Of a stretch of 64,000 nt of DNA, positions 11,589 to 20,359 are shown piece by piece. The stretch comes from PALSA-607 sp963825425 (GTDB lineage Bacteria > Actinomycetota > Actinomycetes > Acidothermales > Acidothermaceae). The stretch's first letter is position 1; the number at the start of each line of letters is the position of its first letter. A program made the position numbers and the translations under genes. The stretch spans positions 22,859-86,858 of the forward strand of contig CAWGTF010000021.1 of assembly GCA_963825425.1 (NCBI GenBank), given 5' to 3'. The notes under the pieces were generated by a model that ran no database searches, was not told where the DNA came from, and was given only the letters and a program-made list of their open reading frames with translations.

Positions 11589-11624
11589 GGCGGTCTAGTT
11601 CGACGAAATAGTGATCAGTCGCTC

Positions 11625-12245
11625 CTACTGGAGTTCCCACGTGAACCCGGAGGTGACGGTCTTGCCCATGAGGGCCGAGTCGCCGGGGTTGGTGCCGGTG
11701 CTGACGAACGTCCAGGTGACCTTGTAGGCCTCGAGAACGGTGCCTGACGCGACTGCGACCGGGACGCCGGCCGCGTAAGTGGCCGCGAACGTCGACAGCG
11801 GCTGGTTCGTCGCGATGGTCGTCAAGCCGGAGGCCGGGAAGCCGACGCAGTTCGCCTGCACGTCGCTCGCCGGCACGCCCGCGGTGACGGTCAGCTGGAT
11901 CTGCGCGCCCAGCGACGGCGCCGAGTCGACAATGGAGCTCTCGTACATCGCCAGGTTGCCGGCAGCGGTGCCGATGCTCTTCACGGTGAGACAGGTGGTG
12001 CCGGTCGCACCGGGCTTCAGGTTGGTGCCGCCGAACGTCGCACTGGTCGCGGCCGAGTAAGCGGCGCCGCCACCGTTGTTGGTCAGCGCCAGCGAACCGG
12101 ACGACCACGCGTTGTCGGTGTCGACGGTGGTGGCGGAGAAGGCTGCGTAGCTGCCCTGCCACACGAGGAGACCGGCGGCCAAGAGGCCGGCGGCCGGGGC
12201 GGTTGCACGGACGACGCGGCGCCGGCGGTCAGACTGCTTGGACAT
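11625..12245 (-). CDS. TasA/camelysin-like secreted protein B
   Basis: The 206-residue protein starts MSKQSDRRRRVVR, then a hydrophobic segment GLLAAGLLVWQGSYA and AAFSATTVDTDNAWSSG, the layout of SipW-dependent substrates. The mature part, with LALTNNGGG, GGTNLKPGATGTTCLTVKSIGTAAG and ending SGFTWELQ, resembles the TasA/camelysin beta-sandwich (NLKPG followed by a strand and a small-residue turn). Two Cys (in TTCLTV and QANCVGF) may form a disulfide. It is a close paralogue of gene A at 12490-13120 and precedes a signal peptidase. In Bacillus such proteins polymerise into matrix fibres; fibre formation here is inference. I chose the start at 12245 because it puts the Arg cluster directly before the hydrophobic core. 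Confidence 0.8.
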   Translation of the reverse strand: MSKQSDRRRRVVRATAPAAGLLAAGLLVWQGSYAAFSATTVDTDNAWSSGSLALTNNGGGAAYSAATSATFGGTNLKPGATGTTCLTVKSIGTAAGNLAMYESSIVDSAPSLGAQIQLTVTAGVPASDVQANCVGFPASGLTTIATNQPLSTFAATYAAGVPVAVASGTVLEAYKVTWTFVSTGTNPGDSALMGKTVTSGFTWELQ

Positions 12246-12437
12246 GTATCGCTCCCAGATAGTGGTGGACTTGGCGACTTGTTCGGTGCAAAAGTGCGAC
12301 GACTTGATGACTTTGGTCACGATCTGGCCGGTCGGTTGATGCCAGTTCTCACGCGGCCCAACGACCTGCTAGCGACTGGGCTATTCGGGTTACGGGCACA
12401 CGCCTAGAGCACGTGCAATACCGGACGAATCCCCCAA

Positions 12438-12475
12438 GGAAAAGAGCCCCGCACAATCACTCAGGGCTCCTTTCC
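12438..12475 (-). terminator. Terminator-like hairpin after TasA-like gene A
   Basis: ggaaaagagccc (12438-12449) pairs with gggctcctttcc (12464-12475) with one mismatch-like wobble around a 14-base loop. It begins 15 bp past the TAG of TasA-like gene A on the minus strand. There is no strong T-tract beyond it, which is common in high-GC genomes. Confidence 0.7.
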
Positions 12476-12489
12476 GGACAACTAACGTG

Positions 12490-13120
12490 CTACTGGACTT
12501 CCCACGTGAAGCCAGCTGTGACTGTCTTGCCCATCAAAGCCGTGTCTCCGGGATTCGTGCCCGTAGTCACGAATGTCCAGACCACCTTGTACGCCTCGAG
12601 GACGGTGCCGGCGGCAACCGGCGTTGTGCCGGTCGCGGTCGCAAAGCTGCTCGGGAACGTCGACAACGGCTGGTTGGTCGCCACGGTTGTCAGGCCGGCC
12701 ACCGGGAAGCCGGTGCAGTTTGCCTGCACGTCGGTCGCCGGCACGCCTTCGGTCACAGTCAACTGGATCTGCGCGCCCAACGACGGCACCGAGTCTGCGA
12801 GCGCGCTGCGATACATGGCCAACGTGCCCGCGGCACTGCCGGTGCTCTTGACGGTCAGACAGGTCGTCCCGGTCGCACCCGGCTTCAGGTTCGTGCCGCC
12901 GAACGTGGCAGAGGTCGCCGCGGCGTAGACCGCGGTGCCGCCGTTGTTCGTCAGCACCAAGTTGCCCGCAGCCCAGGTGTTGCCGGTGTCGATCGTGGTA
13001 GCGGAGAACGCGGCGTAGCTGCCCTGCCACACGAGCAGGCCAGCGGCGAGCAGACCCGACGGCCGGGGCGATGATGCGGATCCAATGGCGCTTGCGTTCG
13101 ACGGATACAGGGTGCGACAC
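12490..13120 (-). CDS. TasA/camelysin-like secreted protein A (one frameshift)
   Basis: This paralogue of the protein at 11625-12245 has the same order of segments: a basic N-terminus (VERKRHWIRIIAPA), hydrophobic GLLAAGLLVWQGSYA, AAFSATTIDTGNTWAAG, LVLTNNGGTAVYAAATS, GGTNLKPGATGTTCLTVKS and C-terminal TAGFTWEVQ. One extra G near 13062 separates the N-terminus (frame opening with GTG at 13120) from the rest; deleting it joins APAV to GLLAAGLL exactly as in the paralogue. The corrected length is about 209 residues. Tandem duplication of the subunit parallels the TasA/TapA pairing in Bacillus, although neither copy can be matched specifically to one of those. A terminator-like hairpin separates the two genes. 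Confidence 0.8.
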
Positions 13121-13272
13121 GGCTGGGCTCCAAGGTCCGGGGGGACGTTGGAGTTCGTGTTCGGCGCGACTTTGTGAATCCTTGACTGTCGGCGAACATT
13201 TCTGTCCGACCGAAAGAGGAAAGAGTCGATCGGGCGGCGGTCAAACCGGACGCTGCGCTCACGATGCCCAAC

Positions 13273-15342
13273 TCAGGGCAGGAGAACCCGGTTCAACGAT
13301 GCGTGCAGGCGGTCGAAGACGTCGATGGCCGCCGCGACCTCCGATGGTCCGGGCGGCACGATCGCGTAGCACTCGCGCTCGAGACAATCCAACGCCGCAG
13401 CCAATTCGACGTGCGAACCACCCGCCGTGTTGAGCTGCCGGGCCACCTCGCGCAAGGTCTGTTCCGGCTCGCGCGCCCGCCCACCCAGTGCTGCGTCGAG
13501 GCGCAGGTACGCCTGCAGGACAGGGCCGTCGCCGGGTCGCGGCTCTAGGTCGATGGCCGGCCTTGGCGCGCCGATCGGGCGACGCCGGAATGCACCGAGT
13601 AGAAACACAGACCCAGCAACGATCGCGGCGAAAACGACGAGCGCAACCAGCCAACCCGTTCGACCACCGGGCATGATCCGCACGGCGGCAGCCAATGGCA
13701 GCGGGTGCCTGTCCGCTGTCGCAGTAGCCGGGTGCGCTCTAGAAATAGGGAGTGCTGCCGCGGCGGTCGGATCGCTGTTGACCCAGCCCACGCCTGGGTA
13801 CCACACCTGCACCCAAGCGTGCGCGTCCGTCCCGCGCATGACGCGCTCCCCGGGCTCGCTGGCGAGGTCGCCCTGGCTGTACCCGGTGACCAGCCGCGCG
13901 GGGATGCCCGCGCTGCGCAGCATGACGACTGCGGCGGACGCGAACTGCTCGCAGAATCCGCGATGGGAAACGAAGAGGAAGTCGTCGACGGCGTCGTGCC
14001 CACGCGCGGGCACGGGTGACGTCAGGTCGTAGACCTCGTGCGTCTGCACGTAGTCGTCCACTGCGGTCACTGCGTCGTAACGCGTAGCCGCGGACGCCGT
14101 CAGTTGCGCGGCGAGGTCGCGCACCCGCGCGGGCAGACGAGGCTCCACCGCCGTCCATTTCGGGTCGTCTGGATCGCCACCCGTCGCGGCGCGCAGCGTC
14201 ACCGGGTTCGCGGCCGTGCTTACCGAAGAGACCTGGTATGTCCAGGGCGGGCTCGTGCCGACCGCAGCCAAGAGCGCCGTGCCATCGGCTGCGGCGACCA
14301 TCTCGCCCGGTCCGCTGTACGCAGTCGGCGCGCCCGGAGCCACCACGACATCGAGCCCGCGAGGCGAGAGCACCCGCACGGTGTCGGTGCGCACCGGCTG
14401 CGTGAGCGGCACCGGCTGTGTCGCCGCACCTGTCGCCGTCCAACTGCTGCCGTCGAAGGTGTCGAACACCGTGCCTTGCCAGTAGGCCGGCGAGTCGGCA
14501 GCGACAGCGAACACCGGCTGATCCGAGAGCGTGCCACGCACCCGCAAGTCCAAGCGTGCGGCGCCCGGATCGAGATCCGCTCGACCGCCAGCGGCCGCAT
14601 CGCTTCCTGCAGCCGTGAGTGCGACGTGACCGATGGTGGTGCGGGTACCCAGTTGCAAGGAGTTCGGCAGCGCGACAAACGCGATCGCGCCGATCACGAT
14701 CGCCGTCGTCGCGGGCCCGAACAAGGCGCGCAACACAGGAGCTGTCGACAGCCCGATCGCCGACCGGGTACGCGCGAGAACCGAGCCTCGTTGCAACAGG
14801 GCGGCGGCGACCAGCAGCATGACGACGGCCGGCAGTGCGGCCCACGCAGGGCTTGCGTTGTGGGCGAAGAACCCGGCGTCCGCGACCATCACCGCAACGA
14901 CAAGCAGGCCGACCGTGGCGTCGCGGCGTGACTCGATGGTCTGCACCTGCACGCCCTGCACGGTCAGCAGCAGGACGCCGATCGGTACCGCCATCGGCAC
15001 GGCACCCGAGAAGGGCAACGAACCAACTACCCCTACGCAGATTTCGGCCAGCGCGACGCACGCGACGATCCGATAGGCGTTGCGTCGCCGCCGACCGGAG
15101 CCTGCGCCGAACCGCGCACCGACCGGAGCAACGAACGGGCGGCGCGCCGACTCCGCGCTCAGCACGACCAACGCGACCGCGGCGCCCGGATACACCCACG
15201 CGGGCGCGTCCATCCACATGGCCCATTGAGCGAGGAGCCCCGCAGCAAGCAGGGCGCACCGCGCCGCGAGATCGAGACGGCGCAGGACCACGACGCGGTC
15301 ATGGCCGCGAACGCGTCCGGAGCGGCTCGAAGGAGCGCTCAT
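13273..15342 (-). CDS. TgpA-like membrane transglutaminase, copy 2 (intact)
   Basis: The 689-residue protein has about seven membrane helices over the first 250 residues, then an extracytoplasmic transglutaminase-like domain. HRGFCEQFASAAVVMLRSAG carries the catalytic Cys (about residue 460), TDAHAWVQVWYPGVGWVNSD the His (about 508), and DPTAA the Asp. A further helix (GWLVALVVFAAIVAGSVFLL) leads to a DUF4129-like cytoplasmic tail with REPEQTLREVARQL and ALDCLERECYA. The family is known from Pseudomonas TgpA, which is envelope-associated; its substrate is unclear. The ATG overlaps the DUF58 stop by 4 bp (ATGA). This intact copy serves as a template for the broken copy 1. Confidence 0.92.
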   Translation of the reverse strand: MSAPSSRSGRVRGHDRVVVLRRLDLAARCALLAAGLLAQWAMWMDAPAWVYPGAAVALVVLSAESARRPFVAPVGARFGAGSGRRRRNAYRIVACVALAEICVGVVGSLPFSGAVPMAVPIGVLLLTVQGVQVQTIESRRDATVGLLVVAVMVADAGFFAHNASPAWAALPAVVMLLVAAALLQRGSVLARTRSAIGLSTAPVLRALFGPATTAIVIGAIAFVALPNSLQLGTRTTIGHVALTAAGSDAAAGGRADLDPGAARLDLRVRGTLSDQPVFAVAADSPAYWQGTVFDTFDGSSWTATGAATQPVPLTQPVRTDTVRVLSPRGLDVVVAPGAPTAYSGPGEMVAAADGTALLAAVGTSPPWTYQVSSVSTAANPVTLRAATGGDPDDPKWTAVEPRLPARVRDLAAQLTASAATRYDAVTAVDDYVQTHEVYDLTSPVPARGHDAVDDFLFVSHRGFCEQFASAAVVMLRSAGIPARLVTGYSQGDLASEPGERVMRGTDAHAWVQVWYPGVGWVNSDPTAAAALPISRAHPATATADRHPLPLAAAVRIMPGGRTGWLVALVVFAAIVAGSVFLLGAFRRRPIGAPRPAIDLEPRPGDGPVLQAYLRLDAALGGRAREPEQTLREVARQLNTAGGSHVELAAALDCLERECYAIVPPGPSEVAAAIDVFDRLHASLNRVLLP

Positions 15343-16424
15343 GCGCGCCCTCGCACAGCAGCTCCACTAGCAACCGAAGCCAGGTCGACGACCGTGACTC
15401 CGGCGAGCGCCGCTGCGCGTTGGACCGCCGGGGCCCACGCGCCGGACACCGCTCGTCCCGCAGCTACCAGCACGCTCCCGCCGTCCGCTGCGTAGCGCAT
15501 TGCCCGGTTCAGCGCTGCGTCGTCGAGCGGCTCGCGAACCTCGGCCCGCGCGAGAAACTCAAGGAGCGACACCTGCGTTCGGACTCGCACGCATCCGCCA
15601 CCGTCGCCCGCAATGAACACTGGCGCGCCGCGCCGCAGCGCGACCGTGCAGACCGTCGCGGCCTTCGCGATCGCGTCCTCAAGAGCTGGATCCCCGCTGC
15701 GTCCAGCGATGAGCAACACCATGGAGCCGGGCGCGACGTGGTCCCGCTCGGCCACGGTCAGTCGCCCGGTTCGAGCAGTGGAGCGCCACTGGACGTGGCG
15801 AACCTGATCACCGGAGCGCCACTCCCGCACGCCGCCGACGTCCGACCCCTTTCGTCGGGTCGTAGTGCCGTAGCCACCGGCACCCGCGGGGATCGACTCC
15901 GTCGTCGCCAGTGCCGGAAGCACCAAGAGCTCGCGGTCGACGAGTTCCACCGTGGTGCGGGAGAACAACCCGAACGGCGCCGTCGCCTCGATCCGCACTT
16001 CATCGGTAGACAGCACCCCACGCGCAGCCGGCGTCCGCGTCATCGCCACGACGACCTCGCCTCGCGCGTCGATTCGACCCACGAAGGTGGCGTGCGCAGC
16101 AACCAAGGTGCGACTCGTCGGCCACGAATGCCGGACGACGAGTGCGCCCGCCGTTCGCCTGCTCACGTTTCGCAACGTGATCGCGCTCTCGAACGGCTTG
16201 CCGACCGTCACCCGATCCGGCATCCGGGTGGTCACCTTGATGCGCAGCGGACGCGCGACAGCCAGCAACGACGTCACCAGAAGTCCGACGACGACGCAGC
16301 CGAGAAGCTGTGGCCATACCGAATTTGTGAGCGCGGCGAGGGCGAACAGCGTCGCGGCACTACTGACGAGCAGCCAGGCGCTTCGCGAGACCGTGATCCG
16401 CATCGGACGGGAAGTGCTCACCAC
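15339..16424 (-). CDS. DUF58 domain protein, copy 2
   Basis: The intact 361-residue protein has two N-terminal hydrophobic helices (SAWLLVSSAATLFALAAL and LLGCVVVGLLVTSLLAV), a beta-rich central region (PFESAITLRNVSRRTAG) and the DUF58 signature VREWRSGDQVRHVQWRSTARTG. The C-terminal half resembles a vWA fold (MVLLIAGRSGDPALEDAIAKAA) but has no obvious complete MIDAS motif. It starts at the first of two adjacent GTG codons, 6 bp after the moxR stop, and ends overlapping the tgpA ATG, so moxR-DUF58-tgpA form one translationally coupled unit. Its partner ATPase is presumably the MoxR encoded just upstream. Confidence 0.92.
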   Translation of the reverse strand: MVSTSRPMRITVSRSAWLLVSSAATLFALAALTNSVWPQLLGCVVVGLLVTSLLAVARPLRIKVTTRMPDRVTVGKPFESAITLRNVSRRTAGALVVRHSWPTSRTLVAAHATFVGRIDARGEVVVAMTRTPAARGVLSTDEVRIEATAPFGLFSRTTVELVDRELLVLPALATTESIPAGAGGYGTTTRRKGSDVGGVREWRSGDQVRHVQWRSTARTGRLTVAERDHVAPGSMVLLIAGRSGDPALEDAIAKAATVCTVALRRGAPVFIAGDGGGCVRVRTQVSLLEFLARAEVREPLDDAALNRAMRYAADGGSVLVAAGRAVSGAWAPAVQRAAALAGVTVVDLASVASGAAVRGRA

Positions 16425-16430
16425 GCGAGA

Positions 16431-17474
16431 TCACCCTCGCAACGGAACAGGCACGGTGGCGAGGATGTCGGCAACAACCTGCGCACCCACCCCAACACCC
16501 ATCCCGTACTGCGAGCTCTGCTCGCCGCTGATGCCATCGGCCAGAACGAGTCGGTGCCCCAGCACGCTCGGCGCCGTGATCTTGAGGTCGTCGGGCACCA
16601 CGTAGTCGCGACCGGACAGCAGTGCATGTGCCTGCGCGCAGCGCATCAGCGAAAGTCCGGCGCGCGAACTCGCGCCGACCCGCAAGCAGTCGTTCGATCG
16701 GGTGGCATCGAGCACCGCGAGTGCAAAATCGAGCACCTGGTCGGCAATATGCGTGCGGCGCACTTCGAGCTGAATCCACCGCAGCTCATCCGCCTCGAGG
16801 ACGGGTTGAAGTTCATCGACCGTCGCCCGCAGTAACTGCTCCCGCATCACTCGGCGTTCGGTTGCCGCGTCGTTAGCTCCAAGACTTAGCGCGACCGCAA
16901 AACGGTCGAGTTGTCCTTCTGGCAAAGGGAAAGTTCCGTACTGGTCGGTCGGATTCTGGGTCGCGACGACGAAGAATGGCGCGGGCAACGAATGCCTGAT
17001 CCCGTCGACAGTGACGGTCGATTCATCCATCGCCTCGAGCAACGCCGACTGCGCGCGCGGCGTCGCGCGATTCAGCTCGTCGACGAGCAGCACGTTGGTG
17101 AAGATCGGACCCGGCACGAACACGAACTCGAGACGAGCGGGATCCCACATCGACGATCCGGTGATGTCACCCGGCAGCAGATCCGCGGTGCCTTGGATGC
17201 GCCGAAAGGCGCCGCCAATAGAACGCGCGACGCTGCGGGCGAGCGTGGTCTTTCCGCTGCCCGGCACATCCTGTACGAGCACATGACCGCCGGAGAGTAA
17301 GCCAGCTACAACGAGTTCGACAGCCGGACGCCGACCGTGCACGACCTGTTCGATGTTGGCCATCAGCCGGGCGGCGAGCGCCACCGCGTCAGCTCGGGAA
17401 CCGGCTGCGCCGGGCGAGAGCGCGCCGGGCGACAGGTCGTCAGGCGAGAGCGCGTCGAGCAGCTGGCCGGTCAC
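16431..17474 (-). CDS. MoxR-family AAA+ ATPase, copy 2
   Basis: A 347-residue AAA+ ATPase with Walker A VPGSGKTTLARSVARS, Walker B LLVDELNRATPRAQSALLEAMDE, sensor 1 VVATQNPTDQYGTFPLPEGQLDRF and an arginine-containing C-terminal lid (RVGASSRAGLSLMRCAQAHALL). GTG at 17474 follows GGAGGA. The N-terminus has an unusual LSPDDLSPGALSPGA stretch, a short LSPx repeat absent from copy 1. The gene begins the second MoxR-DUF58-TgpA module, and 166 bp separate it from the STAS gene upstream, which probably holds the promoter of the 12-kb minus-strand run. By analogy with other MoxR proteins it should remodel the membrane DUF58 partner. Confidence 0.93.
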   Translation of the reverse strand: MTGQLLDALSPDDLSPGALSPGAAGSRADAVALAARLMANIEQVVHGRRPAVELVVAGLLSGGHVLVQDVPGSGKTTLARSVARSIGGAFRRIQGTADLLPGDITGSSMWDPARLEFVFVPGPIFTNVLLVDELNRATPRAQSALLEAMDESTVTVDGIRHSLPAPFFVVATQNPTDQYGTFPLPEGQLDRFAVALSLGANDAATERRVMREQLLRATVDELQPVLEADELRWIQLEVRRTHIADQVLDFALAVLDATRSNDCLRVGASSRAGLSLMRCAQAHALLSGRDYVVPDDLKITAPSVLGHRLVLADGISGEQSSQYGMGVGVGAQVVADILATVPVPLRG

Positions 17475-17640
17475 GGCATCCTCCGGTCGGTCGGGTCAGT
17501 CCCGACCCCATCGGCCGCACCTAGTCAGTTATGAGGGAGTTGCGGCGCCGATCGGCAGCGCGTCCAGCGGCACCCGAAATCGTGGGGATTCACGGCCCTC
17601 CTGGGGCAGTAAGCACGCACGATTTGCTTTTGCTGGCGAG

Positions 17641-17970
17641 CTAGGCGCTCGGCCGTGCGGCTGCGCTGACCGCGCCGACTAGCTCGGGGACACCTTCGTC
17701 GATCGCGAGCACTCGGCGGAGCCGGGTGACCGCCAGCACCCGCATCATCCGCGGCGGGACCCGGGTCAGCACCAATCGACGTCCGCCCCGCTGGGCTTGA
17801 CGGTGAATTCCGACGAGCAACCCCAAACCGACGGTGTCGAGCGAGCCCATCTGGTCGAGGTCGACCACCAGATCGTCGGTCCCGGCGACGCTGAGGAGAT
17901 CGGTCAACTCGGCCCGCACGGTCGCGGCCGTTGAAACGTCCAGGTCACCGCACACGCTGAAAGCTGGCAT
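17641..17970 (-). CDS. STAS-domain anti-sigma factor antagonist-like protein
   Basis: The 109-residue single-domain STAS protein has VCGDLDVSTAATVRAELTDLL, VVDLDQMGSLDTVGLGLLVG and RRLVLTRVPPRMMRVLAVTRL. In classical antagonists (SpoIIAA, RsbV) the loop is D-S-[ST]-G-L-G, phosphorylated on Ser by a kinase anti-sigma factor. Here it reads D-T-V-G-L-G, so Thr would be the only phosphoacceptor at that site. Start ATG at 17970 follows a strong GAGGGGG site. No anti-sigma kinase or sigma factor is encoded in the window, so its partner is unknown; control of sigma-factor activity is inferred from family alone. Confidence 0.85.
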   Translation of the reverse strand: MPAFSVCGDLDVSTAATVRAELTDLLSVAGTDDLVVDLDQMGSLDTVGLGLLVGIHRQAQRGGRRLVLTRVPPRMMRVLAVTRLRRVLAIDEGVPELVGAVSAAARPSA

Positions 17971-18167
17971 CGATCCCCCTCGCTTGGTCCCGTCACCTCT
18001 TTGACCCCCTTATGACGCGGTCGTGAGGCGACTGGTTGCGTGAGCAGCGTCACAAATCCGACACGATTCACCCAGCCGACACGCCGTGGGAGACCCAACC
18101 GTGTTGTGACGGGTGTGACTGGTGAGCCGCACCGCACGCTGAGAATGGCCCGTCCGCCCGGTACCGG

Positions 18168-19031
18168 CTAGGTCGGCCGACCCTCGTACTCGTAGAAGCC
18201 GTGCCCGGTCTTGCGGCCGAGCGTGCCAGCCTCGACCATCCGTTCCAGCAGGGCAGGAGGGGCGAACTTCTCGTCGCCGGTCTCGGCGTAGACAGCGTGC
18301 GCCGCGTGCAGGATGACGTCGAGTCCGGTGAGGTCGACAGTCGCGAGCGGGCCCATGACGTGCCCGAATCCGAGCCGGCACGCGGTATCGATGTCGGCCG
18401 GCGTCGCCACCCCGCCTTCGACGAGCGCGATCGCCTCGTTGACGAACGCGATCAGCAGCCGGGACGTCACGAAACCGGCAATGTCGCGCTCGACGACGAT
18501 GCAGGTCTTGCCGACCGCTTCGGCAAAGCTACGTGCGCGGGCGAGGGTGTCGTCGGAGGTCTCGTCACCGCGCACCAGTTCGCACAACGCCATCATCGGG
18601 ACCGGCGAGAAGAAGTGCGTGCCGACGACGCGATCGGGTCGCCGCGTCGCCGCCGCAATCTTCGTGATCGGAATGGCTGTGGTATTCGTCGCGAGGATCG
18701 CGTCGGGGTCTGCGCGCCGGTCGAGTTCGCTGAAGACCTGCTGCTTCACCCCGAGTTGTTCGAACACTGCTTCGACGACGATCTGCGCGCCGGCGATGTC
18801 GTCGAGATCCGTCGTGGTCACGATCCGGGCGCGGGCAGCTTCGGCGTCCGCCTCGGTGAGGCTCTGCTTCGCGACGAACCGGAGTTGCGACTCCGCGATC
18901 GCCTTCATCGCACGGTCAAGGGATTGCGACGTTGTGTCGTGCAGCACGACGTCATAGCCCGCTTGCGCGGCGACTTGCGCGATTCCCGATCCCATCAAGC
19001 CGGCACCGATGACCGCGACCCGACCTGTCAT
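18168..19031 (-). CDS. 3-hydroxybutyryl-CoA (3-hydroxyacyl-CoA) dehydrogenase
   Basis: The enzyme oxidises (S)-3-hydroxyacyl-CoA to 3-ketoacyl-CoA with NAD(P), or runs in reverse in butyryl-CoA and PHB-type metabolism. The 287-residue protein opens with the Rossmann motif VIGAGLMGSGIAQVAAQAGYDV, then TNTTAIPITKIA, HFFSPVPMMALCELVRG with the catalytic His, and the helical dimerisation domain GFVTSRLLIAFVNEAIALVEGG and FGHVMGPLATVDLTGLDV. Length and motifs fit the short monofunctional FadB2/Hbd class. ATG at 19031 is 13 bp downstream of the murA stop, so it may be co-transcribed with murA, although no functional link is evident. It ends with HGFYEYEGRPT, typical of the family. Confidence 0.92.
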   Translation of the reverse strand: MTGRVAVIGAGLMGSGIAQVAAQAGYDVVLHDTTSQSLDRAMKAIAESQLRFVAKQSLTEADAEAARARIVTTTDLDDIAGAQIVVEAVFEQLGVKQQVFSELDRRADPDAILATNTTAIPITKIAAATRRPDRVVGTHFFSPVPMMALCELVRGDETSDDTLARARSFAEAVGKTCIVVERDIAGFVTSRLLIAFVNEAIALVEGGVATPADIDTACRLGFGHVMGPLATVDLTGLDVILHAAHAVYAETGDEKFAPPALLERMVEAGTLGRKTGHGFYEYEGRPT

Positions 19032-19044
19032 CGCCGACCGGCAA

Positions 19045-20322
19045 TCACTGGTCGAACGCCACGGCTGGGTCAGGCTCGCGAACCACGTCGGCACCCAACG
19101 CCTGGAGCTGCGGCACGAAGTCGGCGTAGCCGCGATCGATGTGGTGCAGTTCGCTCACGGTCGTGACGCCGTCGGCGACAAGACCGGCCAGTACCAGTCC
19201 AGCGCCGGCCCTGATGTCGGTTGCCTCGACGGGAGCGCCAGAAAGCCTTTCACGGCCGCGAATTACCGCATGGTGGCCGTCGGTGCGAATGTCGGCTCCG
19301 AGCCGCACCAACTCCTGGATGAAACGGAAACGTCCCTCGAACACATTCTCGGTGACCATAGCGGCGCCCTCTGCGACTGAGTTCAGCGCGATGATCATGG
19401 GCAGGAAGTCGGTCGGGAACCCGGGAAACGGCAACGTCACGACGTCGACCGCCGATGCGCGGCCGTTCATCTCGACATGGAAGCCGTCGTCGAGTTCGCT
19501 GACTGCCGCACCGCATCCGACCAGCCGGTCGAGCACGATCTCCAGATGCTCGGGTCTCGCGTTGTGGATCTCGATATCGCCCCGCGTCATCACTGCCGCC
19601 ATGGCGAAGGTGCCGGCGACGATGCGGTCGGGCACCGTTGCGTGAGTCGTCGGCGACAACGCCGTCACGCCCTGAATCTCGATCGTCGAACTCCCGGCGC
19701 CGTCGACCTTCGCGCCCATCCCTTGCAGCATCCGCGCCAAGTCGACGATCTCGGGCTCGCGGGCCGCGTTGTCGATGATGGTGGTGCCGCGGGCGAGCAC
19801 GCCGGCCATCATCAGGTTCTCGGTGGCACCAACACTGGGGAAGTCGAGCCACACGGGCGCACCCGTCAGGCCGTGTGGTGCGCGAGCGATCAGGTAACCG
19901 TGTTCGCTCTCTAGCTCGGCTCCGAGCTTTTGCAGGCCGGCAACGTGCAGGTCAAGACCACGCGACCCGATGTTGTCGCCGCCGGGCAGCGCGACATGCG
20001 CCTCACCGCATCGGGCCAGTAGCGGCCCGAGCACCGCGATCGAGGCACGTAGGCGACGCACAAGGTCGTAGTCGGCCTCGTCCCCGATCTGGTCTGGGAC
20101 GTCGATTACCAGTCGGCCCGGTGTGCTGTCGATGTCACAGCCGAGGCGCCGCAGCAACTCCGCCATGATGTCGACGTCGAGGATGCCTGGGACCTGAGTG
20201 ATCGTGGTGCGCCCGGGCGCGAGCAGCGCAGCCGCCATCAGCTTCAGCACGCTGTTCTTCGCGCCGGTGACGGTGACCTCACCGGCCAGCCGTGCGCAGC
20301 CCGCGACCCTGATCCGCTCCAT
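19045..20322 (-). CDS. murA: UDP-N-acetylglucosamine 1-carboxyvinyltransferase MurA
   Basis: MurA transfers enolpyruvate from PEP to UDP-GlcNAc, the first committed step of peptidoglycan synthesis. The 425-residue protein has the N-terminal VTGAKNSVLKLMAAALL, the active-site loop ALPGGDNIGSRGLDLH, FPSVGATENLMMAGVLA, VPDRIVAGTFAMAAVMT, FPTDFLPMIIALNSVAEG and DIRAGAGLVLAGLVADG. The loop carries Asp (about residue 115) where most bacteria have the Cys that fosfomycin alkylates. The same substitution is known in Mycobacterium tuberculosis MurA and predicts intrinsic fosfomycin insensitivity of the enzyme. It is divergent from the adenosyltransferase gene with 37 bp between starts. Confidence 0.96.
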   Translation of the reverse strand: MERIRVAGCARLAGEVTVTGAKNSVLKLMAAALLAPGRTTITQVPGILDVDIMAELLRRLGCDIDSTPGRLVIDVPDQIGDEADYDLVRRLRASIAVLGPLLARCGEAHVALPGGDNIGSRGLDLHVAGLQKLGAELESEHGYLIARAPHGLTGAPVWLDFPSVGATENLMMAGVLARGTTIIDNAAREPEIVDLARMLQGMGAKVDGAGSSTIEIQGVTALSPTTHATVPDRIVAGTFAMAAVMTRGDIEIHNARPEHLEIVLDRLVGCGAAVSELDDGFHVEMNGRASAVDVVTLPFPGFPTDFLPMIIALNSVAEGAAMVTENVFEGRFRFIQELVRLGADIRTDGHHAVIRGRERLSGAPVEATDIRAGAGLVLAGLVADGVTTVSELHHIDRGYADFVPQLQALGADVVREPDPAVAFDQ

Positions 20323-20359
20323 CGCCGCATGCTAGCCGGAAATTCCGTAGGCTCCGAAC

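Noticed and set aside
20323..20359. Cobalamin riboswitch before the adenosyltransferase
   Set aside because: The gap between divergent starts is only 37 bp, too short for a B12 riboswitch.
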